Of a DNA stretch of 64,000 bases, positions 26,496-33,308 are shown one piece after another. A program made the translations under genes and the position numbers. Position 1 is the stretch's first letter. Each line of letters opens with the position of its first letter. This DNA comes from Acidimicrobiaceae bacterium (GTDB taxonomy: Bacteria > Actinomycetota > Acidimicrobiia > Acidimicrobiales > Ilumatobacteraceae): assembly GCA_020637235.1 (NCBI GenBank), contig JACJWG010000019.1, positions 28,985-92,984 of the forward strand, read 5' to 3'. The notes below the pieces were generated by a model. The model saw only the letters and a list, made by a program, of their open reading frames with translations. It made no database searches and was not told where the DNA came from.

Positions 26496-27166
26496 ACCCG
26501 CTGCTGCGCAACTCCGAGGCCCACGTCTTCGTCGATTCGCTCGCTTCGCCGCAGTTGGCGTTCGAGGACGAGCACCACCTCGACCGGTCGCTGCGCCTCG
26601 AGGAGACCGACGTCGTGTCGGTGAGCGACGGACAGGGGCGGTGGGCGACCGCCACGTGGAGCCGTCGCCGAGGCCTCGAGCTCACCAGCAAGATCCACGA
26701 GGATCCCGAACGGCCACCGCTCGTGATCGGCTGCGCGATCCCGAAAGGCGACCGTCCCGAGTTGGTCGTGCAGAAGCTCACCGAGCTCGGCGTCAACCGG
26801 ATCTCGTTCTACGAGACCACCCGTTCGGTGGTGCGGTGGGACGCCGAACGCCGGTCCAAGCAGCTCGAACGGATGAAGCGCATCGCGCGGGAAGCGGCGA
26901 TGCAGAGCCGGCGCACGTTCTTGCCGCGGATCGAGTTCACGACGTTCGAGCGGATGCTCGAGCAGAACGGCATGGCGATCGCCGAGGTGGGTGGCCGCGA
27001 TCCGATCGACGAGGCGGTCACCGGCGTCCTCGTCGGCCCCGAAGGCGGGTTCGAACGTGACGAGCTCGATTACGCCGTGCCGAAGATCGGGCTGTCCCGC
27101 AACATCCTGCGGGTCGAGACCGCGGCGATCGTCGCCGCCGCGATGCTGGTGGCAGCGCATGCCTGA
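26492..27166 (+). CDS. rsmE: 16S rRNA m3U1498 methyltransferase
   Basis: A 224-residue SPOUT-family methyltransferase. An N-terminal PUA-like barrel (HHLDRSLRLEETDVVSVSDGQG) is followed by the trefoil-knot SAM domain with KGDRPELVVQKLTELGV, SRRTFLPRI, VLVGPEGGFERDEL and ILRVETAAIVA. RsmE methylates N3 of U1498 in helix 44 of 16S rRNA. It overlaps dnaJ by 4 bp. Confidence 0.95.
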   Translation: MNPLLRNSEAHVFVDSLASPQLAFEDEHHLDRSLRLEETDVVSVSDGQGRWATATWSRRRGLELTSKIHEDPERPPLVIGCAIPKGDRPELVVQKLTELGVNRISFYETTRSVVRWDAERRSKQLERMKRIAREAAMQSRRTFLPRIEFTTFERMLEQNGMAIAEVGGRDPIDEAVTGVLVGPEGGFERDELDYAVPKIGLSRNILRVETAAIVAAAMLVAAHA

Positions 27167-27198
27167 CGCCGTGGCCGAGGCCGGCGCTTGACGAGGTC

Positions 27199-27262
27199 TT
27201 GACAACTGAACGTGATGGTTTCAACACTCCCCGTTGTTTTTCTCGGCGGAGTGTGGCAAGAT
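27199..27262 (+). promoter_or_regulatory. Candidate promoter and dyad upstream of bldD-like gene
   Basis: A perfect TTGACA at 27199-27204 has no good -10 at normal spacing. A second pair, TTGTTT (27234-27239) and CAAGAT (27257-27262), has a 17-bp spacer. An inverted repeat ACACTCC (27224-27230) / GGAGTGT (27248-27254) brackets the second -35 and could be an operator, perhaps autoregulatory. The transcript would carry a leader with GAGGAG ahead of the ATG at 27321. Confidence 0.4.
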
Positions 27263-27320
27263 CGAGGCGTTCGACGGTGGACGGGCACCTTCGACGCGAG
27301 CTCGAGGAGAGCGGGAACCG

Positions 27321-27830
27321 ATGCGTGATTTCGACGACGACGACGTCCATTCGTCGCCCTACAGCCGAAAGGTGGGCGAGCGCCTGCGCGTGATCAGGCG
27401 ACAGAAGCGGCTGTCCCTGCAAGAGGTCGAGGCCGCCTCGGGCGACGAGTTCAAGGCGTCGGTGCTCGGCGCCTACGAGCGTGGCGAGCGTGCCATCTCC
27501 GTGCCGCGCCTCGAGCGCCTCGCGAAGTTCTACAACGTCCCCGTCGACCAGCTGCTGCCGCGCGAAGACGTGTCGATCCCGGCCGAGAACGATCCGGCCG
27601 CGGCGCGCAAGATCGCGATCGACCTGGTGAAGCTCGGCCAGCTGAGCGGCCAGCCGTTCGAGATGCTCATCCGTTTCCTGAAGATGATCCAGGTGCAGCG
27701 CCAGGACTTCAACGGCAAGGTCATCACCGTCCGCGGCGACGACACCCGGGCGATCGCTGCGATGCTCGACGTGCCGGTCGACCAGTGCGGCGAGCGCCTC
27801 GACGCGCTCGACCTGCTGTTCCACCCCTGA
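27321..27830 (+). CDS. BldD-like transcriptional regulator with conserved c-di-GMP-binding motif
   Basis: A 169-residue protein colinear with Streptomyces BldD. The N-terminal HTH_3 domain (about 16-80) contains GERLRVIRRQKRLSLQEVEAA and LGAYERGERAISVPRLERLA. The C-terminal domain carries RQD-FNGKVITV-RGDD at 127-141. This matches the known BldD signature RxD-X8-RxxD that wraps a c-di-GMP tetramer and drives dimerisation (the Gly of RGD is Gln here). In Streptomyces, BldD-(c-di-GMP) represses developmental genes. A developmental role here is inference; ligand binding is well supported by motif. It stands alone between rsmE and hemW. Confidence 0.9.
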   Translation: MRDFDDDDVHSSPYSRKVGERLRVIRRQKRLSLQEVEAASGDEFKASVLGAYERGERAISVPRLERLAKFYNVPVDQLLPREDVSIPAENDPAAARKIAIDLVKLGQLSGQPFEMLIRFLKMIQVQRQDFNGKVITVRGDDTRAIAAMLDVPVDQCGERLDALDLLFHP

Positions 27831-27850
27831 CGCGCCGTCCCGCTCGCTCG

Positions 27851-27856
27851 TAGCCT
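27851..27856 (+). promoter_or_regulatory. -10 hexamer TAGCCT for leaderless hemW
   Basis: TAGCCT ends 6 nt before the GTG at 27863. The same hexamer and similar spacing precede the thioredoxin gene at 7332. Confidence 0.55.
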
Positions 27857-27862
27857 GGGCGG

Positions 27863-28924
27863 GTGCGCGAAGCATTCGGCGTCTACGTCCACATCCCGTT
27901 CTGCGCGCGACGCTGCGACTACTGCTCGTTCGCCACCTGGACCGATCGCCACCATCTCCAGCGTGACTACCTCGACGCGCTCCACCGCGACATCGGGCGC
28001 AGCGTCGACCGGCCGGCGACCACGGTGTTCGTCGGCGGCGGCACCCCCACACTCGTCGACCCGGACGGTCTCGCCGCCGTGATCCGCTCGATCCCGGTGG
28101 TCGATGGCGCCGAGGTGACCGTCGAGTGCAACCCCGACGACGTCACGGTCGAGATGCTCGCCACGTACCGGGCCGCCGGGGTGAACCGGGTGAGCGTCGG
28201 CGTGCAGTCGATGGTGCCGCAGGTGCTCGCCTCGCTCGGCCGCTGGCACCAACCCGACAACGTCGAGCGGGCCGTCGAGGCGATCCGTGCGGTCGGGATG
28301 CCGACGTGGAACCTCGACCTCATCTACGGCGGTGCTGGCGAGACCCTCGCCGACTGGGAGCGCACGCTGCGCCGGTCGGTCGCGCTCCAGCCGCCGCACG
28401 TGTCGGCGTACGCCCTCACCGTGGAGGCGGGCACGCCGCTGGCCGCCCAGCCCGACCGCCACCCCGACGACGACGACCAGGCCGACAAGTACGAGCTCGC
28501 CGACGACGTGCTCACCGCAGCGGGCCTCGCCAACTACGAGGTGAGCAACTGGGCACGTCCGGGACACGAGTCGCGCCACAACCGCCTCTACTGGTTGCAG
28601 GCCGACTACCTGGGCTTCGGCGCCGCGGCGCACTCCCACCGCACCGGGCGGCGGTGGTGGAACGTGCGCACGCCCGACCGCTACATCGCCGCCGTCGCCG
28701 CCGGCGAGTCGACCGAAGCAGCGGGGGAGACCCTCGACGACGACACCCGCCGGATCGAGGGCCTGCAGCTCGCGCTGCGGATGCGCGAAGGCGTGCCGGC
28801 CGACGCGTTCGACCCGGCAGATCTCGACCGGCTCGACGGTCTCGTCGAGGTACGCGACGGTCGAGCACTGCTCACTCGACGGGGCCGGTTGCTCGCGAAC
28901 GAGGTCTCGATGCACCTTCGCTGA
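27863..28924 (+). CDS. hemW: HemW-like radical SAM protein (heme chaperone, formerly HemN-like)
   Basis: A 353-residue radical SAM enzyme. YVHIPFCARRCDYCSF has the CX3CX2C [4Fe-4S] cluster (Cys14, Cys18, Cys21), VFVGGGTPTLV is the GGGTP motif, and TVECNPDD and NRVSVGVQSM follow. The C-terminal HemN_C domain contains NRLYWLQADYLGFGAAAHS. The missing extra N-terminal cysteine of true coproporphyrinogen dehydrogenases and the 350-residue length favour HemW, which delivers heme to respiratory enzymes. The usual neighbours hrcA-dnaJ lie just upstream. The GTG start is set by a leaderless promoter. Confidence 0.93.
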   Translation: MREAFGVYVHIPFCARRCDYCSFATWTDRHHLQRDYLDALHRDIGRSVDRPATTVFVGGGTPTLVDPDGLAAVIRSIPVVDGAEVTVECNPDDVTVEMLATYRAAGVNRVSVGVQSMVPQVLASLGRWHQPDNVERAVEAIRAVGMPTWNLDLIYGGAGETLADWERTLRRSVALQPPHVSAYALTVEAGTPLAAQPDRHPDDDDQADKYELADDVLTAAGLANYEVSNWARPGHESRHNRLYWLQADYLGFGAAAHSHRTGRRWWNVRTPDRYIAAVAAGESTEAAGETLDDDTRRIEGLQLALRMREGVPADAFDPADLDRLDGLVEVRDGRALLTRRGRLLANEVSMHLR

Positions 28925-29106
28925 CCAGCGTGTCGACGGTGCGTGGCCAGACGGGTGGACTCGCCACGCCGTGTGGCCGAAGCCTCATCCTCCACGTGAG
29001 GTCGAGTCCAGGTCGACCCGGCGACCCCGTCGAATTCCGCTGATCGAGATGCGCGGCCACCTCGTGGCGTTGCTAGCATCGCCGTGCGCTGCCGTCAGGC
29101 AGCCGC

Positions 29107-29180
29107 GGGCGTGTAGCTCAGTTGGTTAGAGCGCCACCATGACACGGTGGAGGTCTCGGGTTCGAATCCCGCCACGCCCA
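29107..29180 (+). tRNA. tRNA-Val (anticodon GAC)
   Basis: A 74-nt cloverleaf. The acceptor stem is GGGCGTG paired with CACGCCC, with discriminator A. The D arm is GCTC..GAGC. The anticodon stem CCACC/GGTGG has the loop ATGACAC, whose positions 34-36 read GAC (Val, codons GUC/GUU). The T loop is TTCGAAT with one T-C mismatch at the stem base. CCA is not encoded. A TAGCAT at 29074-29079 is a candidate -10. Confidence 0.93.
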
Positions 29181-29182
29181 CG

Positions 29183-29206
29183 ACGACCGGGAGATCGCCC
29201 GGTCGT
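29183..29206 (+). terminator. Terminator hairpin after tRNA-Val
   Basis: A perfect 9-bp stem, ACGACCGGG (29183-29191) and CCCGGTCGT (29198-29206), with a 6-nt loop, 2 nt after the tRNA. No U-run. Confidence 0.7.
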
Positions 29207-29313
29207 ACCCGGATGCCGGCTCGCCCTCCCGCTGAAGCTGCCCGAACCGCTCACTGCTGCCAGGTGATGGCACGTCGTCGAGAACTCCCTCCACCGACTT
29301 CGCGCGCTTGTGC

Positions 29314-29344
29314 TTGACACTACCCATACCCGTAGGGGTATAAC
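29314..29344 (+). promoter_or_regulatory. SQR promoter with CsoR/CstR-like operator
   Basis: TTGACA (29314-29319) and TATAAC (29339-29344) are 19 bp apart. A perfect dyad ATACCC-GTAG-GGGTAT (29326-29341) fills the spacer and overlaps the -10. An extra TACCC half-site lies at 29321-29325. A/T-flanked C-tract/G-tract dyads of this kind are the sites of CsoR-superfamily repressors; the persulfide sensor CstR controls sulfide-oxidation genes. No such regulator gene is in the window. Confidence 0.72.
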
Positions 29345-29392
29345 TCCACATCTGATCGTGGCGCCGAAGCCCACGACGGGGAGGGGAACCAC

Positions 29393-30619
29393 ATGCTGCA
29401 GGGGCACCATCGCATCGTCATCGTCGGGGCGGGGACGGGCGGGATCGCCGTCGCGGCCCGGCTGATCAACGAAGGCGAACACGACATCGCGATCATCGAT
29501 CCGTCGGCGACGCACTTCTATCAGCCGCTCTGGACGCTCGTCGGGGGAGGGCGGGCCAAGGTCGGGTCCACGGTACGCGACCAGCGCTCACTCATCCCGG
29601 CGGGCGTCCGCTGGATCCAGAAGGCGGCGGCCGGCTTCGATCCCGACAACAAGCGGGTGCTGCTCGCCGACGGAGGTGCGATCGGCTACGACGCGCTCGT
29701 CGTCGCGCCCGGCATCCAACTCGACTGGGACCAGTTGCCCGGGTCGGCCGAGACGCTCGGCCGCAACGGCGTGTCGTCCAACTACACCGTCGACCTCGCG
29801 CCGAAGACGTGGGACATGATCCGCAACCTGCGCTCCGGCACGGCGGTGTTCATGATGCCGACCGGCCCGATCAAGTGCGCCGGCGCCCCGCAGAAGATCG
29901 CCTATCTGGCCGCCGACCACTGGCGCAAGCAGGGCGTGCTGAAGAACATCGAGGTCGTGATGGTGCTCCCGACGCCCGGCATGTTCGGCGTCCCCGAGTT
30001 CGCGAAGGTGCTCGAGCAGGTGGTCGACCGGTACGGCATCCAGGTGCGGTTCCAGAGCGTCGTGTCCGAGGTCGATCCCGATCAGCGCCAGGTGGTGATC
30101 CAGGACCTGGCCGGCGACACGAAGTCGACGCTCGGCTACGACTTCCTGCACGCCGTGCCGCCGCAGAGCGCACCGAACTGGGTGAAGGCGAGCCCGCTGT
30201 CCGTCCCCGGTGACGCCAAGGGCTGGATCGACATCGACAAGAACACGATGCAGCACGTCCGGTACCCCGACGTGTTCGCGCTCGGCGACGCCGGCAGCAG
30301 CCCCAACTCGAAGACCGGCGCAGCGATCCGCAAGCAGGCGCCGGTGGTGGTGCAGAACGTGATCGACCAACTGCGTGGCAACGAGATCAACCGCCACTAC
30401 GACGGCTACGCGTCGTGTCCGATCGTCACGGCTCGCAACAAGATGCTGCTCGCCGAGTTCGACTACACGATGCGTCCGCACAAGACGGTGCCGCTGATCG
30501 ACACCCAGCGCGAGCGCTTCGACATGTATTTGCTGAAGCGCCACGGTCTGCCGTTCATGTACTGGAACATCCTCATGAAGGGCAAGGGGATGACGACGCC
30601 CGGGGCGTTCGCGAGTTGA
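29393..30619 (+). CDS. sqr: Sulfide:quinone oxidoreductase (type II, SQRDL-like)
   Basis: A 408-residue FAD-dependent enzyme. The N-terminal Rossmann motif is VIVGAGTGGIAVAARL. The two catalytic cysteines are in GPIKCAGAPQKI (Cys162) and YASCPIVT (Cys342), closely matching the motifs of mitochondrial SQOR and bacterial type II SQRs. The FAD C-terminal motif YPDVFALGDAGSSPNSKTGAA is also present. It oxidises sulfide to persulfide or polysulfide and passes electrons to quinone at the membrane. A strong GGGGAGG Shine-Dalgarno precedes the ATG. The operator dyad in its promoter suggests induction by reactive sulfur. No persulfide dioxygenase or rhodanese is adjacent. Confidence 0.92.
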   Translation: MLQGHHRIVIVGAGTGGIAVAARLINEGEHDIAIIDPSATHFYQPLWTLVGGGRAKVGSTVRDQRSLIPAGVRWIQKAAAGFDPDNKRVLLADGGAIGYDALVVAPGIQLDWDQLPGSAETLGRNGVSSNYTVDLAPKTWDMIRNLRSGTAVFMMPTGPIKCAGAPQKIAYLAADHWRKQGVLKNIEVVMVLPTPGMFGVPEFAKVLEQVVDRYGIQVRFQSVVSEVDPDQRQVVIQDLAGDTKSTLGYDFLHAVPPQSAPNWVKASPLSVPGDAKGWIDIDKNTMQHVRYPDVFALGDAGSSPNSKTGAAIRKQAPVVVQNVIDQLRGNEINRHYDGYASCPIVTARNKMLLAEFDYTMRPHKTVPLIDTQRERFDMYLLKRHGLPFMYWNILMKGKGMTTPGAFAS

Positions 30620-30625
30620 TCGCCG

Positions 30626-30655
30626 ACGGCGAGCGGCTCGCTGGCCGCTCGCCGT
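30626..30655 (+). terminator. Terminator hairpin after SQR
   Basis: A perfect 11-bp stem, ACGGCGAGCGG (30626-30636) and its complement (30645-30655), with an 8-nt loop, 6 nt after the SQR stop. No U-run. Confidence 0.7.
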
Positions 30656-31151
30656 GTCGCTCGCCATCGTGGGGCTCACCGTGATGGTGTCGGGATCCTG
30701 CGAGGTGGTCGCGGATCACCCTGCAGGGCCGGCGGTCGGCGGTTGGGTGTCGGAGGCTCGAGTTCTGGGCGCCACGCTCGGACGACGCCGCAGGTGGGAT
30801 CTGGGTGCCGGCGCCCAGGACCTGGCCGCGGAATTCTTGGGCGCCAGCCACGACTCACCGGTGCTGGTCGGCGGCGAGCGCTGGCACCCAGAAGCTTCGC
30901 GCTCGCAGGCGCCGATGTGCCGCTCGCCATGCCGCCGACGGCATCCGCCGGCGGTCCGTCGGGACCTCGAGGAATCGGTGGCTGTCGGTGGGCGGCCTCC
31001 CGGGCGTGGGTCGTGTGCGGGTCGCACGAGGTGAGTGAGGCGACGGTGCGGGCGAGTGGGCGTCGGATATGAGGTGCTCGCGCCGTCGGGGGGCACGATG
31101 ACGAGCACCCGTTACGTCGCCGTTACACGCGTTCTGACCGGCACACCGACC
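30656..31151. other. Gene-free stretch with repeated TGGGCGCC-type inverted motifs
   Basis: About 500 bp with no convincing coding frame on either strand: the possible frames are short, Arg/Pro-rich and lack starts with signals. Between about 30763 and 30893 the core TGGGCGCC or a close variant recurs in both orientations. It is seen in GTTCTGGGCGCCACG, in the quasi-palindrome CTGGGTGCCGGCGCCCAG, in TTGGGCGCCAG and in CTGGCACCCAG. Further on, ATGCCG-CCGA-CGGCAT can form a hairpin near 30930-30945. It could be a structured RNA or a decayed repeat. Confidence 0.45.
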
Positions 31152-31805
31152 TCAGGAGGCCAGCGCGGTCAAGGGCTCGCCGCACTCGAGCGCGTCGATG
31201 TCGCGCACGATCACGCGGCCGCGTCCCACCTCCACCAGTCCGCGCTCGGCCAGGCCGCGCAACACACGGTTGAGCGTGGGGCGACGCGTCGCACAGAGCT
31301 GCGCCAGTTCGGCCTGGCCGAGCGGCACCACGGCCGTCCCCGTGCCCTGATCGCGATCTCGTGCGAGATGGACCAGCCAGCTCACGACGCGTGTCTCGAC
31401 GATCGGATCGCGCCCGGCAGCGGCCGCACGATCCCTCGACGCGACCCGCTTGGCCAGCAGGTCGACGAGCTCGGCAGCGCAGCGACCGTCGCGGGCGATC
31501 GCATCGCGAGCGTCACGGATGTGCACGACCGTGAGCGACAGGCGAGTCACCGCGCGTACCGTGGTGGTGCGGCCCGCGACGTCGAGCAGGGCTTCGTGGC
31601 CGAGCAGGTGTCCGGCCGTGACGAGGTCGAGCGCGACGTCGTCGCACGACCGATGGTCGAACGCCGTCACCAGGGCGTCGCCACCGGTGACGAAGGCCAT
31701 CGTGACGGCGGGTGAGGCGGCGAGCCAGAGATTCCGACCGGGTTCGACGATCCGTCGGTGGCCCTGCGAGAAGAGGTGCGGGATGACGATGGTGGACGCA
31801 GACAC
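31152..31805 (-). CDS. Crp/Fnr-family transcriptional regulator
   Basis: A 217-residue protein with a cyclic-nucleotide-binding-like beta-roll N-terminal half (AFVTGGDALVTAFDHRS, LLGHEALLDVAGRTTTVRAVT). A long dimerisation helix and a C-terminal winged HTH (PLGQAELAQLCATRRPTLNRVLRGLAERGLVEVGRGRVIV) follow. The phosphate-binding cassette of true cAMP receptors is not evident and there is no N-terminal Fe-S cysteine cluster, so the signal is unknown. The GTG ending at 31805 is preceded by a strong GGAGGGGGAG. It is monocistronic, next to an unassigned stretch. Confidence 0.87.
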   Translation of the reverse strand: MSASTIVIPHLFSQGHRRIVEPGRNLWLAASPAVTMAFVTGGDALVTAFDHRSCDDVALDLVTAGHLLGHEALLDVAGRTTTVRAVTRLSLTVVHIRDARDAIARDGRCAAELVDLLAKRVASRDRAAAAGRDPIVETRVVSWLVHLARDRDQGTGTAVVPLGQAELAQLCATRRPTLNRVLRGLAERGLVEVGRGRVIVRDIDALECGEPLTALAS

Positions 31806-31928
31806 GTGCGTCGACTCCCCCTCCGCGCACTGTCTGCGCGGCGTTCCGCCCGTCGAGCACCATAGCGGGGGAGGGCCGCACGGGCAAGCACCTTTCCCGG
31901 TCGAGTCGGCGATGAAGGCCTCGCTCCG

Positions 31929-32987
31929 TCAGGGGGTGGCGGCCTGCTGGGTGAAGTCGGCGACGTAGATCGCGAGCGCGCCGGCCACCGACATGCCGGA
32001 GATCAGCCAGAAGCGGATGATCACCTTGGTCTCGGGCCAGCCGCCGATCTCGAAGTGGTGGTGGATCGGCGACAGGCGGAACAGCCGGCGTGTCCGGCCC
32101 GAGGCGCGGAACACGATCATCTGCAGCGCCACCGAACCGATCTCGATGACGTTCAGCCCGCACAACAGCGGCAGGAGCAGCTGCGTGTTCGTGGCCAGCG
32201 CGAGCAGCGCGAGCGCGGAGCCGAGTCCGAGTGCACCGACGTCGCCCATGAAGATGTCGGCCGGAGCGCCGTTCCACCACAGGAAGCCGACGCATGCGCC
32301 GGCGAACGCGGCGGCGAAGACGGCGAGGTCGTACGGGTCGACGAGTGACGGGTAGATCGTCGGATTGCGGAAGCCGAGATAGGCGATCGCCGTGAACGCG
32401 ACGAACCCGAGCAACGCCGAGCCGGCAGCGAGCCCGTCGAGACCGTCGGTGACGTTGACGGCGTTGGTGGTGGCGAACACCATCGCGCCGGCCCACAGCA
32501 CCCAGGCGACCGCGCCGAGTTGCCATCCCGGCGTCTCGGCGCGGGTGAGCGACAGCCGGGTGTCGATGTCGGTGAGTGCCACGAGCGCCACGGCCCCGGC
32601 GAGTGCGGCGCCGAGGGTGATGTAGCCCTTGTGTCGCCAGAGCACGCCACGGTTGTGGCCCGAGCGCACCTTCAGGGAGTCGTCCCAGAAACCGATCGCT
32701 GCCATCACCGCGACGACGAGCCACATGAGCGCGGTCTGGCGCGAGAACACGACACCTTGGCGGAGGTGACTGACGAGGTACCCGACGAATGCGGCGAACA
32801 ACACGGCGAGTCCACCCATCGTCGGCGTGCCCGACTTGTGGAGGTGATCCGGGACCGCGACGTTCAATTCGTCCTTCACCAGGATCGGTTGGCTCAAGCG
32901 GTGCTCGCGCATGCGCCGTGCCATGAATCCGGTGCCGAACAGCGACAGCAACAACGCGACGCCGCCGGCGAGGAGTGGTGCGATCAT
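31929..32987 (-). CDS. mraY: Phospho-N-acetylmuramoyl-pentapeptide transferase (MraY)
   Basis: A 352-residue, about 10-helix membrane enzyme that makes lipid I from UDP-MurNAc-pentapeptide and undecaprenyl phosphate. Signatures are PDHLHKSGTPTMGGL near residue 50, GFWDDSLK, NAVNVTDGLDGLAAG with the catalytic aspartates, DIFMGDVGALGLG, and SPIHHHFEIGGWPE. All conserved catalytic residues appear present. Unusually it is not beside murE/murF/murD or ftsW; its neighbours are a Crp-type regulator and korA. It may be a relocated sole copy or a paralogue. Confidence 0.94.
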   Translation of the reverse strand: MIAPLLAGGVALLLSLFGTGFMARRMREHRLSQPILVKDELNVAVPDHLHKSGTPTMGGLAVLFAAFVGYLVSHLRQGVVFSRQTALMWLVVAVMAAIGFWDDSLKVRSGHNRGVLWRHKGYITLGAALAGAVALVALTDIDTRLSLTRAETPGWQLGAVAWVLWAGAMVFATTNAVNVTDGLDGLAAGSALLGFVAFTAIAYLGFRNPTIYPSLVDPYDLAVFAAAFAGACVGFLWWNGAPADIFMGDVGALGLGSALALLALATNTQLLLPLLCGLNVIEIGSVALQMIVFRASGRTRRLFRLSPIHHHFEIGGWPETKVIIRFWLISGMSVAGALAIYVADFTQQAATP

Positions 32988-33308
32988 CGGTGGGCCGACG
33001 CGAGGCGCCGCGGGTGTGGGGGTCGGTGGACGGACACGGTGTTCCCACGACTACCGAGCCGGGCTGCGGGCACGCCAGTGCCGGAAGTCCCTCGGGCCCC
33101 CGGCGGTCGCCCGTCGCGGTGCCGACGGGTCGAAGGTCCTGCGGGGAACGGGACCTTTCGCGCCACGTTCACGAGTGCACGTGGTGGTACGTTCCGAGAT
33201 CACGTACGGCAACGACGCCGTCCGTCGTCACCAACGTGGCTGCGTGCAGGCCGGTCGGAGTGCACGGGTCATCAGACGTCAGGCCGGCTTCGGAGGGGGA
33301 GCAGGAAC
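32988..33308. other. Intergenic region between mraY and korA with two dyads
   Basis: No gene is supported in these 321 bp. Two dyads stand out. The first is AAGGTCC (33133-33139) / GGACCTT (33151-33157) with an 11-nt loop, followed by TTTCG. The second is GTACGT (33187-33192) / ACGTAC (33202-33207) with a 9-bp spacer, about 100 bp upstream of korA. Either could regulate the divergent korAB and mraY promoters, which I could not locate with confidence. Confidence 0.5.

Noticed and set aside
27188..27204. TTGACG/TTGACA as a classical promoter -35 for the bldD-like gene
   Set aside because: No acceptable -10 lies at 16-19 bp spacing; the downstream TTGTTT/CAAGAT pair fits better, though still weakly.
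30654..31034. Possible 126-residue secreted protein after the SQR gene
   Set aside because: Starts in the terminator hairpin, hydrophobic segment too short, and the rest is Arg/Pro-rich with no start signal.
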